Below, one piece after another: positions 52,414 to 59,879 of a DNA stretch of 64,000 bases. The stretch's first letter is position 1. Each line of letters begins with the position of its first letter. Origin of the DNA: Bradyrhizobium sediminis (GTDB lineage Bacteria; Pseudomonadota; Alphaproteobacteria; Rhizobiales; Xanthobacteraceae). The position numbers and the translations under genes were made by a program. The notes beneath the pieces were generated by a model that was not told the origin of the DNA, made no database searches, and saw only the letters and a program-made list of their open reading frames with translations. Where the stretch lies: the NCBI RefSeq assembly GCF_018736105.1, contig NZ_CP076135.1:3284001-3348000 (forward strand), written 5' to 3'.

Positions 52414-52670
52414 ATGTTGTCTTTCCTGCGTCTGAATCGTCACAATAGTGACCGTCCTATTGCGCCGCAACTAGGGCCGCTTCACGAAAATGCGCGAAAC
52501 GGCGGCCGGGCCGCCGTGTTTTTTGGCATGTTCCCGCGCCAAATCACGGCCCGCTACGGCATTCGCCGCCGGTCCGCAGGCTCGCTTGCATGTGACGGCA
52601 CGATGCGCGAAACAAAGCGGCCCGATCGCAAGCGAAACCGGGCGTCGGTCAATTCAAACGGGGACGCAGC

Positions 52671-53138
52671 ATGGCGGGTACGGTCGAGCAGAAACTGGCG
52701 GCACAGGGCGTGGTCCTGCCGGAGCCCCGCGCCGCCATGGCGAATTACGTCGGCTTCGTGCGCACCGGAAACCTGCTGTTCGTTTCCGGCCAGGTGTGCG
52801 CCAACGCGGAGGGCAAGCTGACCGCCAAGGGCAAGTTGGGGGCCGGCGTCACCATCGAGCAAGGCTACGCCGCGGCGCAAAGTTGCGGAGTCAACCTGTT
52901 GGCGCAGATCAAGGCCGCGCTCGGCGACCTCGACAAGGTGGTGCGCGTGGTCCGGCTTGGCGGCTTCATCAACTCCGTGCCCGACTTTCTCGAGGGGCCG
53001 AAGGTGATGAACGGGGCTTCGGACCTGATGGTCGCGGCCTTCGGCGACAAGGGCCGCCATGCCCGCACCACGGTCGGCGTCGCCTCGCTGCCATCGGACG
53101 CGGCGGTCGAGGTCGATGGCGTGTTCGAGGTCTCGTAA
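52671..53138 (+). CDS. RidA-family (YjgF/YER057c) protein
   Basis: A 155-residue enamine/imine deaminase-like protein. RidA hydrolyses reactive 2-aminoacrylate from PLP enzymes. The core is visible: FVRTGNLLFVSGQVCANAEG, the AAQSCGVNLLAQIKAAL helix, VRLGGFINSVPDFL and the C-terminal VGVASLPSDAAVEVDGVFEV. The active-site arginine expected near residue 105 of the short form is not obvious, and the N-terminus is longer than in RidA proper, so this may be a Rid subgroup with a different activity. It starts a likely operon with the next genes. Confidence 0.87.
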   Translation: MAGTVEQKLAAQGVVLPEPRAAMANYVGFVRTGNLLFVSGQVCANAEGKLTAKGKLGAGVTIEQGYAAAQSCGVNLLAQIKAALGDLDKVVRVVRLGGFINSVPDFLEGPKVMNGASDLMVAAFGDKGRHARTTVGVASLPSDAAVEVDGVFEVS

Positions 53139-53149
53139 GGAGACACCAA

Positions 53150-53902
53150 GTGCGCGCACCTGACTGGCTGACGGCGCGGCCGGTGGCCCATCGCGGACTG
53201 CACGACGCCGCCCGCGGCATCATCGAAAACATGCCGGGCGCATTTCAGGCTGCGATCGACGGCCATTTCAGCATCGAATGCGATGTCCAGCTCACCGCCG
53301 ACGGCGAGGCGATGGTGCATCATGACGATGCCCTCGGCCGCCTCACCGAGGGCTCGGGCCCCCTGCTCGGCAAGACCGCGGCCGAACTGAAGGCGGTCAA
53401 ATTCAAGGACACCGCCGAGCGGATGATGTCGCTCGGCGATCTCTGCGCGCTGGTAGCTGGCCGCGTGCCGCTGGTGATCGAGGTGAAGAGCCACTATGAC
53501 GGCGACCGCAAGCTGGTGGCGCGGATGGCCGAAGTGCTCGCCAGCTATTCCGGGCCCGCGGCCGTCATGTCGTTCGATCCGGACCAGGTGCTGGCGCTGC
53601 GCGAAAAGATCCCGGAGCGTCCGCGCGGCATCATCGCCCAGCGCAATTATGACGACGACTACTGGAAGAAGCTGACCCCGGAGCAGCGCCACGGCATGCT
53701 GCATCTCCGTCACGCCTTCCGCACCCGGCCGCATTTCGTGGCATTCTGGGTCAACCAGTTGCCGGCCCCCGCCCCCTGGATCGCCCGCCACGTCTTCGGC
53801 CTGCCGCTCTTGACCTGGACCGTGCGCACCCCGGAGCAGCGCCAGCGGGCCGCGCGCTACGCCGATCAGATGATTTTCGAGGGGTTTCGCCCGGATACCT
53901 GA
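53150..53902 (+). CDS. Glycerophosphodiester phosphodiesterase family protein
   Basis: A 250-residue GDPD, which hydrolyses glycerophosphodiesters to glycerol-3-phosphate and an alcohol. The catalytic motif VAHRGLHD (His-Arg) begins at residue 13, followed by ENMPGAF and ECDVQLTADGEAMVHHDD with the metal Glu/Asp and the second His. The catalytic set is complete. It starts at GTG 53150 with AAGGAGA upstream, 12 bases after the RidA stop, so the two are probably co-transcribed. No signal peptide is seen, so it may be cytosolic. Confidence 0.9.
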   Translation: MRAPDWLTARPVAHRGLHDAARGIIENMPGAFQAAIDGHFSIECDVQLTADGEAMVHHDDALGRLTEGSGPLLGKTAAELKAVKFKDTAERMMSLGDLCALVAGRVPLVIEVKSHYDGDRKLVARMAEVLASYSGPAAVMSFDPDQVLALREKIPERPRGIIAQRNYDDDYWKKLTPEQRHGMLHLRHAFRTRPHFVAFWVNQLPAPAPWIARHVFGLPLLTWTVRTPEQRQRAARYADQMIFEGFRPDT

Positions 53903-54008
53903 TGCGCTCCGCAAACCCTTGAAGTCGCGGGCGCAATGCCCGATCTTTAGCGGTGTTGGTCACCATGTGCGATGGCTGATCGCAACCCGTGACCGGTCCG
54001 AATTGGCG

Positions 54009-55262
54009 ATGGCGTCAACCGAAATCACCCTCGAATCGCTGCCGTCTGTGAACCAGATTCCGGCTTCGGATTGGGATGCCTGCGCCAATCCGGCCTGCGG
54101 TCCGGACAGCCTCAATGGACTCGACACGCTGGCTTCACGCGATACCACAAGCGAGTCCGGCACCGCTTTAAGGCACCCCTATAACCCATTCATTTCACAC
54201 GCCTTTTTCAAGGCCTTGGAGGAATCCGGCTCGGCCTGCGCGCGGACCGGCTGGGGTCCGCGTCACCTCGTCGCCAAGCTCAACGGCAGCATCGCCGGCA
54301 TCGTGCCCTGCTATCTGAAATCGCACTCGCAGGGCGAATACGTGTTCGACCGCGGCTGGGCCGATGCCTATGAACGCGCCGGCGGCCGTTATTATCCGAA
54401 GCTGCAGGCCTCGGTTCCGTTCACGCCCGCGGCGGGACCGCGCCTGTTGATCCGCGACGGCGTCGATCGCGAGCGGATCGGCACCGCGCTCGCGAGCGGC
54501 CTGATCGCGCTGTGCAAGGCGACCAACGCCTCGTCGGTCCACGTCACCTTTGCGCGCGAAGCGGAGTGGAAGTTCCTGGCCGAATACGGCTTCCTGCAGC
54601 GGACCGACCAGCAATTCCACTGGCACAATCAGGGCTACCGCTGCTTCGATGATTTCCTCGCCACCCTGAACTCGCGACACCGCAAGGCCATCAAGCGCGA
54701 ACGCCGCGAGGCGTTGTCCGCCGAGGGCATCACGATCCACGCATTGACCGGCAACGACATCACCGAAGACGCCTGGGACGCGTTCTTCGACTTCTACATG
54801 GAGACCGGTTCGCGTAAGTGGGGCCGCCCCTATCTCACCCGCGCGTTCTATTCGCTGATCGGCGAAGGCATGGCCGAAGACGTGCTGCTGGTGATGGCCA
54901 GACGCAATGGCCGCTGGATCGCAGGCGCCATCAACTTCATCGGCTCCGATACCCTGTTCGGCCGCCACTGGGGCGCGATCGAACACCATCCGTTCCTGCA
55001 TTTCGAGGTCTGCTATTATCAGGCGATCGACTTTGCGATTGCCCGCGGCCTGAAAACGGTCGAGGCCGGCGCGCAGGGCGAGCACAAGATCGCGCGCGGA
55101 TACCTGCCGCAGACCACCTACTCCGCGCACTACATCGCCGACCCCGGCCTCGCCCGCGCCATCGACGAATATCTGCGGCGCGAACGCGCCTATGTCGCCG
55201 AGGCCGCGCGCGAACTCACCGAGGCCGGGCCATTCCGCAAGGCCGCCGAAGAGGCGCCTTGA
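54009..55262 (+). CDS. FemAB-like GNAT (DUF482 peptidogalycan-type) protein
   Basis: A 417-residue protein of the FemAB-like/DUF482 family, a double-GNAT fold often annotated as peptidogalycan biosynthesis. Family features seen are NPFISHAFFKALEESGSA, the acceptor-site region FDRGWADAYERAGGRYYPKL, RHRKAIKRERRE and the C-terminal GLKTVEAGAQGEHKIARGYL. The function is not established; transfer of aminoacyl or acyl groups is inferred. ATG 54009 lacks a strong ribosome-binding site. It lies about 110 bases after the GDPD and 48 before the HIT gene. Confidence 0.88.
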   Translation: MASTEITLESLPSVNQIPASDWDACANPACGPDSLNGLDTLASRDTTSESGTALRHPYNPFISHAFFKALEESGSACARTGWGPRHLVAKLNGSIAGIVPCYLKSHSQGEYVFDRGWADAYERAGGRYYPKLQASVPFTPAAGPRLLIRDGVDRERIGTALASGLIALCKATNASSVHVTFAREAEWKFLAEYGFLQRTDQQFHWHNQGYRCFDDFLATLNSRHRKAIKRERREALSAEGITIHALTGNDITEDAWDAFFDFYMETGSRKWGRPYLTRAFYSLIGEGMAEDVLLVMARRNGRWIAGAINFIGSDTLFGRHWGAIEHHPFLHFEVCYYQAIDFAIARGLKTVEAGAQGEHKIARGYLPQTTYSAHYIADPGLARAIDEYLRRERAYVAEAARELTEAGPFRKAAEEAP

Positions 55263-55310
55263 CGATCGACATCATGAAGTGCGATCAGGATTCGATATCA
55301 GGAGACTGCC

Positions 55311-55739
55311 ATGCCCGCCTACGACGCCAACAACATCTTCGCGAAAATCCTGCGCGGCGAGTTTCCCTGCCACAAGGTGTATGAGGACGACCACGTACTG
55401 GCCTTTCTCGACATCATGCCGCGTGCGCCCGGCCACACGCTGGTGATTCCGAAGGCCCCTGCCCGCAACATCCTCGACATCAAGCCCGAGGATTACGCCC
55501 ATGTCGCGCGCGGCACCCACAGGATTGCCGCAGCGGCGATGATCGCCTTCAAGGCCGACGGCATCACCGTGCAGCAGTTCAACGAAGCCGCCGGCGGACA
55601 GGTGGTGTTTCATTTGCACATGCACGTGATGCCCCGCCACAACGGCGTCGCGCTGCTGCCGCCGGCCAGCCGACGGGAAGACGCCAAGGTGCTGGAAGAC
55701 AATGCGACCAAGCTGATCGCGGCGCTAAAGGGCGGGTAG
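55311..55739 (+). CDS. HIT-family protein (Hint-like purine nucleotide hydrolase)
   Basis: A 142-residue histidine-triad protein. The hallmark motif is HLHMHVMPR near residue 101, where H-x-H-x-H supplies the nucleophilic histidine. HINT members hydrolyse AMP-lysine or phosphoramidates. The N-terminal NIFAKILRGEFPCHKVYEDD and PGHTLVIPK segments are standard. It follows the DUF482 gene, an order kept in many Rhizobiales, and its stop codon abuts the convergent trmO gene. Confidence 0.93.
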   Translation: MPAYDANNIFAKILRGEFPCHKVYEDDHVLAFLDIMPRAPGHTLVIPKAPARNILDIKPEDYAHVARGTHRIAAAAMIAFKADGITVQQFNEAAGGQVVFHLHMHVMPRHNGVALLPPASRREDAKVLEDNATKLIAALKGG

Positions 55740-56231
55740 TCACTCCGCCTCGAAATCCCCGGGGTGCGGCTGCGCCAGCGGGGTGAATTCGCAGCGGTCG
55801 GGTTTGATATCCAAAAGCGGCGTCTCGTCGAGGCAATCGAGGCCGCGCACCAGCACCACATTGCCTTCGACGCCGACCAGCTTGACGATCGAGGTGCCGA
55901 TCGGATTGGGGCGCACCGGCGAGCGCAGCGAGAACGCGCCTCGCGTATTCCTGTTGTTCTTCGGGCTCTGCAGCACCAGATCGCGGCGCGACTGGTGCAG
56001 CCAGTAGATCACCTCGAGATTTGAGTAGAAGTCGACGCCCTTCAGCGCCGGCACCCACGGCTCGAAAATCTCCAGCCGGCACACCGGACCGTCCTGGCGG
56101 CCCTGCCGCGGCGTCATATCGCGCGAGGTCCAGGGCGTGCGGATGCGGCCGATGAAGTAGAGCGTAGCGTTGCTCGCTTTGGGCAGATCGACCGCGAGCT
56201 CTCCCTCGCGAACTTCAGTCTTTGTAACCAT
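55740..56231 (-). CDS. trmO: tRNA (N6-threonylcarbamoyladenosine37-N6)-methyltransferase TrmO
   Basis: SAM-dependent enzyme that adds a methyl group to t6A at position 37 of a threonine tRNA. The 163-residue beta-barrel protein has YFIGRIRTPWTSRDMTPRQG, FYSNLEVIYWLHQSRRD and the signature RGAFSLRSPVRPNPIGTSIV. It is close to the TsaA/YaeB core length. The N-terminal extension of about 20 residues is acidic. Converges on the HIT gene with no gap, so the two stop codons are adjacent. Confidence 0.9.
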   Translation of the reverse strand: MVTKTEVREGELAVDLPKASNATLYFIGRIRTPWTSRDMTPRQGRQDGPVCRLEIFEPWVPALKGVDFYSNLEVIYWLHQSRRDLVLQSPKNNRNTRGAFSLRSPVRPNPIGTSIVKLVGVEGNVVLVRGLDCLDETPLLDIKPDRCEFTPLAQPHPGDFEAE

Positions 56232-56276
56232 GTCGCCAGTCCAGTGAGATGATGCATTGTGAGCTGCCGGACAGTA

Positions 56277-56621
56277 TCAGCCCAGCCCCCATTTGCCAGC
56301 CAGCATCACGATTTCGCCGCAGACCACGCCGGCAAAAATCGACCGCTGCGTCAGCATGAAGGCGGCAAATCCGGCGGCCACCGCGCCATAGCGCAACCAG
56401 TCCGGCACGCTGGCCAGCGCGCCCGGCGGCAGCACCAGGATCTGCGCGATGACGCCGGCCAGGATCGCGGTCGCCACCGCCCTCACCCAGACCAGCAGCT
56501 CGGAGCCCTCGTCGACGCCGCCGCCGAACCAGAGTCCGAGCATCCGCCAAGCCTCATTGGGCAGGAAGCCCGCGATCACGAGCACCAATAGCGCATGCCA
56601 ATCGCCGATGAAGGTGCTCAT
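56277..56621 (-). CDS. AzlD-family branched-chain amino acid transport protein
   Basis: Small partner of AzlC in the two-chain exporter of branched-chain amino acids. The 114-residue protein has four hydrophobic segments and the AzlD pattern LLVLVIAGFLPNEAWRMLGL, VRAVATAILAGVIAQILVLP. The ATG at 56621 overlaps the azlC stop codon by four bases (ATGA), so they are translationally coupled and surely act together. A longer frame open upstream is the overlapping azlC in another frame. Confidence 0.87.
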   Translation of the reverse strand: MSTFIGDWHALLVLVIAGFLPNEAWRMLGLWFGGGVDEGSELLVWVRAVATAILAGVIAQILVLPPGALASVPDWLRYGAVAAGFAAFMLTQRSIFAGVVCGEIVMLAGKWGLG

Positions 56622-57439
56622 TGGCGTTCCCGCCACCAGTGAACGCCATAGGCAATGGTGCCGGCCGAAACGCCGCTGATCAGTATGTCGACGCCGGTGT
56701 GCAGCAGGGATACCAGCGGAAACAGCGCTAGTCCCAGCACCAGCGCCAGGATATCGGAGAGTTGCCGGCAGTTGCGCGCGGTCGACAGCAGGAAGGCCAG
56801 CGGCGTCAGCAGCAGGATCGCGGCGGCGAACAGTTGCGGCAGGTTGGCGGCAAGCCCGTAGCCGAGCGTGGTGGCGACAAGGCATACCGTGCACAGCCCG
56901 ATGCCGAGCCCATGCGTAAACGCGATGCGCCGCTCGCGCGGCACCTTCGGAAACAGCCGGAAGCATTCGACCCACAGGGTGACCGCGATGAAATGCGTTG
57001 CCAGCACCAGATGCCGCCGTTTTGTCGTCGGCGTGCGCATCATCGGCAGCACCGAGACCACCATCGGGAACAGCCGGATCGCGCTGACGGTCACGGCGAT
57101 GGCCGCCTGCACCACGGTGGCCCCCGAACCCAGCGTCGAGATCAGGATGATCTGCGCCGGCCCCGCCCAGACCAAGGCCGTGCTCGCCAACACCCAACCC
57201 AGGCTGAAATGGGTGTCATGCGCCAGCGCGCCGATGCCGAGATAGGTCGCAAACAACACCAGCGTCAGCACCGTCGAAGCAACCGAGCGCACGCCCCACG
57301 CGAACGCCCGCACGGGACTTTGCCAACTCGGGGAGACGAGCGGAGGAAGGGCCAAGGGCAGCCTGCCAGTTTGAGTCGCGCGCGCATAACGCTGACGAAA
57401 GGGGCTTGCGTCAAGGAAGCCCGACCTCAGGGCTGGCAT
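56618..57439 (-). CDS. AzlC-family branched-chain amino acid transport protein
   Basis: Large subunit of the AzlCD exporter, with about six to seven hydrophobic segments in 273 residues. Family features include SLGWVLASTALVWAGPAQII, SAIRLFPMVVSVLPMM and FIAVTLWVECFRLFPKVP. The first about 45 residues before SPVRAFAWGVRS are not typical, so the true start may be later. Coupled to azlD by an ATGA overlap. No Lrp regulator is adjacent. Confidence 0.87.
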   Translation of the reverse strand: MPALRSGFLDASPFRQRYARATQTGRLPLALPPLVSPSWQSPVRAFAWGVRSVASTVLTLVLFATYLGIGALAHDTHFSLGWVLASTALVWAGPAQIILISTLGSGATVVQAAIAVTVSAIRLFPMVVSVLPMMRTPTTKRRHLVLATHFIAVTLWVECFRLFPKVPRERRIAFTHGLGIGLCTVCLVATTLGYGLAANLPQLFAAAILLLTPLAFLLSTARNCRQLSDILALVLGLALFPLVSLLHTGVDILISGVSAGTIAYGVHWWRERQ

Positions 57440-57451
57440 GCAGCCGCCGGT

Positions 57452-58465
57452 TCAACCCCTGCCCCTCATGTTCCTCAATACAAAACACGCCCCACCCGCC
57501 CTGCGGATGCGATTGCAGAGTTCGTCGGCGGCGGGCCGCGTGTCGGCGCCGATCCGCACCTGGTAGAATGTGCGGGTGCCGCGGCTGCGGAAGGTCGATC
57601 CCAGGAGGCTCGGGTCCTGGTCGCCGATCACGGCGCTCAATCGCTTCATCGCGCGGGCATACATCGAAAGCGCCCGGTCGCGGTTGAAGCCGGCGGCGAG
57701 CTGCACGCCCCAGAGTTTTGCCGCGCCGAGTTTCACATGCTGCTCAAGCTCGGTGACGAAGGGATTGGGCGCGCGCTTGAGCAGCGCCGTCAACTCGCGG
57801 CAAGAGGCGTTCGGGGCACGATCCGGCAACTTGTCTTTCGTGCCGGGCCTCGCCCACGCATCGACCGTCGCGCCGGTGATGGCCGAGACGTAATTGCGCG
57901 TCTCCTGCGGCATCATGCCGGAGCCGGCCAGCCACTCCTGCACCCGCCGCGGGCCGGCATTGTAGGCAGCCGCGGCAAGCCCGAGATTGCCGAATTGCCC
58001 GCGCAATTCGCGCAGGAATTCAGCGGATTTCGGCAGCGCCTGCACGGGATCGAAGGGATCGAGCAGCCGCCGCTCACTGGCGGTTCCCGGCATGAATTGC
58101 GCGATGCCCTGCGCGCGCTGGCCGTTGCGCGTGACCGGTCCGACCGCATCGGATTGAAACCGGCTCTCCTGCCAGATCACGCGGGCAAAGAATTCGAGCG
58201 GCAGGTCGTTGGCCCTCGCCGCCGATTCGATCATCAGGCACATCGCCTCGCTTGTGTCGCTTTCCCGCGTGTTGTCCGCTGGCTTCTGGGCCCTGCCCTT
58301 ATCCTCATCTCTTGTGGCGGGTCCCTCGGCGCCCGGCTTTGCCGCTTCGCTGCCGGCAGCCGCATCCTCGGCCGTCGCCCGCGCCACGGGCTGCAGCAGC
58401 GCCACTATCACAATGCAAAGCACGTGTCGCAGGGCAGTGACTGTTCGCATGATAGCTCTATTCAT
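57452..58465 (-). CDS. Exported lytic transglycosylase with C-terminal SPOR-like region
   Basis: A 337-residue SLT enzyme. A signal-like helix (residues about 8-33) is followed by a Glu/Lys/Ala-rich linker. The SLT domain (residues about 75-200) has catalytic Glu in WQESRFQSDAVG, RAQGIAQFMPGTA, and AAAYNAGPRRVQ. The C-terminus (YQVRIGADTRPAADELCNRI, then RAGGACFV) resembles a SPOR peptidoglycan-binding domain. The start is uncertain: ATG 58465 or 58450; neither has a strong ribosome-binding site. It follows the upstream broken PilZ gene on the other strand. Confidence 0.85.
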   Translation of the reverse strand: MNRAIMRTVTALRHVLCIVIVALLQPVARATAEDAAAGSEAAKPGAEGPATRDEDKGRAQKPADNTRESDTSEAMCLMIESAARANDLPLEFFARVIWQESRFQSDAVGPVTRNGQRAQGIAQFMPGTASERRLLDPFDPVQALPKSAEFLRELRGQFGNLGLAAAAYNAGPRRVQEWLAGSGMMPQETRNYVSAITGATVDAWARPGTKDKLPDRAPNASCRELTALLKRAPNPFVTELEQHVKLGAAKLWGVQLAAGFNRDRALSMYARAMKRLSAVIGDQDPSLLGSTFRSRGTRTFYQVRIGADTRPAADELCNRIRRAGGACFVLRNMRGRG

Positions 58466-58716
58466 CGCAGGCCGAGCCTGACACGGGGAACCCACCATCC
58501 AGCTATCGAGCTGCAGCTATCCGCAAGAATGATGGCGCCGGCGCGGCTGCGGCGCGAATTCGACGCGCAGGAGGAAATCGCGCGCGGATTGCCCGAAGCG
58601 GCGGCCTGATCCCGCCGCGCTGATTTACCTTAAGAACAGCAATCCAGAGTTCACCGTTCCCACGCTCGACAACCGCGGGTATATGATTGGCAATTCGTTA
58701 ATCGGAGGCTGCGGAC

Positions 58717-59072
58717 ATGATCGAACAACGCCAAACCCAGCGCTCGCGTGTGATTTACAACGGCGTGGTCGCCTTCAACGAGCGGCGCTCCACGATCGAG
58801 TGCATCGTCCGTAATTTTTCCGACGACGGCGCCAAGATCGAGTTCAAAATCCGGCGCTGCTGCCGGAGGAGATCGATCTGTTCATTCCGAAGAAGAACCG
58901 CACGTTTCGCGCGAAGATGGTCTGGGCCAATTCCAACCTGGCCGGTCTGACGTTCCGCCCGGTATCGCGCAACGAACCGATTGGCCTCGATATGGCGCGG
59001 CGGTTGCGGCGGTGCGAGTCCGAGCGGCGCGAATTGCAGAGCCGGATCGCTCAACTCTTGTCCGAGCATTGA
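58717..59072 (+). pseudogene. PilZ-domain gene with a -1 frameshift
   Basis: The first 44 codons read MIEQRQTQRSRVIYNGVVAF to VRNFSDDGAKIEF, the front half of a PilZ domain. A shift to the -1 frame near 58846-58856 restores LLPEEIDLFIPKKNRTFRAK, VWANSNLAGLTFRPVSRNEP and a C-terminal coiled-coil-like SERRELQSRIAQLLSEH. The combined protein closely matches the intact PilZ at 59434-59793. A single missing base explains it: either a real mutation or a sequencing error. No slippery heptamer is seen, so programmed frameshifting is unlikely. Confidence 0.85.
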
Positions 59073-59273
59073 ATGGCGCGGCCCTCGATGCGGCGAAGCA
59101 TGCAAACGTTCCGGGCTTTCCTTGCGGCCGAGGGCGGCGGCACCGGACTCGAATTTGTCATTATCGCAGCCGGCGTCGGACTGGCGCTTTCCGCGACCCT
59201 CTATGTGGTCGGGGGCGGCGTCGCCGGGAAGTACGAAGCCGTCGCCGCGGCCCTGAAACGCCAGAACAACTAG
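59073..59273 (+). CDS. Flp/Tad-type pilin-like small protein
   Basis: A 66-residue protein with a basic N-terminus (MARPSMRRSMQTF) and a hydrophobic helix preceded by the processing-like segment AEGGGTGLEFVIIAAGVGLA. Glu is five residues after the Gly, as in type IVb Flp pilins, and the helix runs to about residue 50. It starts immediately after the PilZ frameshift gene's stop codon, so it is coupled to it. No prepilin peptidase is in the window. A Tad-like protein lies at 63.4 kb. Confidence 0.7.
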   Translation: MARPSMRRSMQTFRAFLAAEGGGTGLEFVIIAAGVGLALSATLYVVGGGVAGKYEAVAAALKRQNN

Positions 59274-59433
59274 ACCGGCTGCACCGAGGGCGTCTCGCGA
59301 AGCGGCCGGCTTTGCGGGATGCGGACCGATCTGCCCATCGTCAGTTTACGTTAACGCCGCATAGTGCCGGGCGCGGGCTTTCGCGCGCGGCGAACCCCGG
59401 TAAAGTCCTCCCTCCATATTGGGAGATTATCCG

Positions 59434-59793
59434 ATGCCGGAACGACGCCAAAGCAGACGCGACAAGGTCATCTATGGCGGCGTCGCCGGGATCGGCGACA
59501 ATGGCGCGGCCACGGATTGCGTCGTCCGCAACATCTCCGAAAAAGGCGCTCATCTCGAGTTCAGCAATGTCGTCAAGCTGCCCAAGCAGCAGATGTCGCT
59601 GAAGATCGCGCGAAAAGGCCGTTCCTTCCTCGCCAAAGTCGTCTGGTGGCGCGACAATTTCGTCGGCGTGGCCTTCCGCGACGAAGCCCCCGTCGAACTG
59701 CCGGTCTCCGACCTCGAGGAGCGCTTGCGCAAGAGCGAGCAGAAGAAGCGCCAGTTGCAGCGCCGCATCAAGGAGCTGATCGGCGAAGACTGA
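59434..59793 (+). CDS. PilZ-domain protein (c-di-GMP receptor candidate)
   Basis: A 119-residue protein with a PilZ domain: the N-terminal RRQSRRDKVIYGG holds the RxxxR-type arginines that bind cyclic di-GMP, and DCVVRNISEKGAHLEF is the D/NxSxxG motif. The C-terminus (EERLRKSEQKKRQLQRRIKE) is a coiled-coil helix. GGGAGA precedes ATG 59434. It is an intact paralogue of the broken gene 350 bases upstream. The PleD diguanylate cyclase at 44.6 kb could supply the ligand, but no direct link is shown. Confidence 0.88.
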   Translation: MPERRQSRRDKVIYGGVAGIGDNGAATDCVVRNISEKGAHLEFSNVVKLPKQQMSLKIARKGRSFLAKVVWWRDNFVGVAFRDEAPVELPVSDLEERLRKSEQKKRQLQRRIKELIGED

Positions 59794-59822
59794 AACACCC
59801 GCGCGACGCGCGCTCGATCCAT

Positions 59823-59857
59823 CAAAAAAGCCGGCGGTCTTGCGACACGCCGGCTTT
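59823..59857 (-). terminator. Rho-independent terminator downstream of clpA
   Basis: AAAGCCGGCG (59827-59836) pairs with CGCCGGCTTT (59848-59857) around an 11-base loop. On the minus strand the hairpin is followed by TTTTTT. It lies 23 bases beyond the clpA stop codon and may also end the plus-strand PilZ transcript. Confidence 0.88.
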
Positions 59858-59879
59858 CCAAATTCGCGGTATCGGCCGC

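Noticed and set aside
58846..58860. Programmed -1 frameshifting in the PilZ gene
   Set aside because: No X-XXY-YYZ slippery heptamer in frame and no obvious downstream pseudoknot, so a mutation or sequencing error is more likely.
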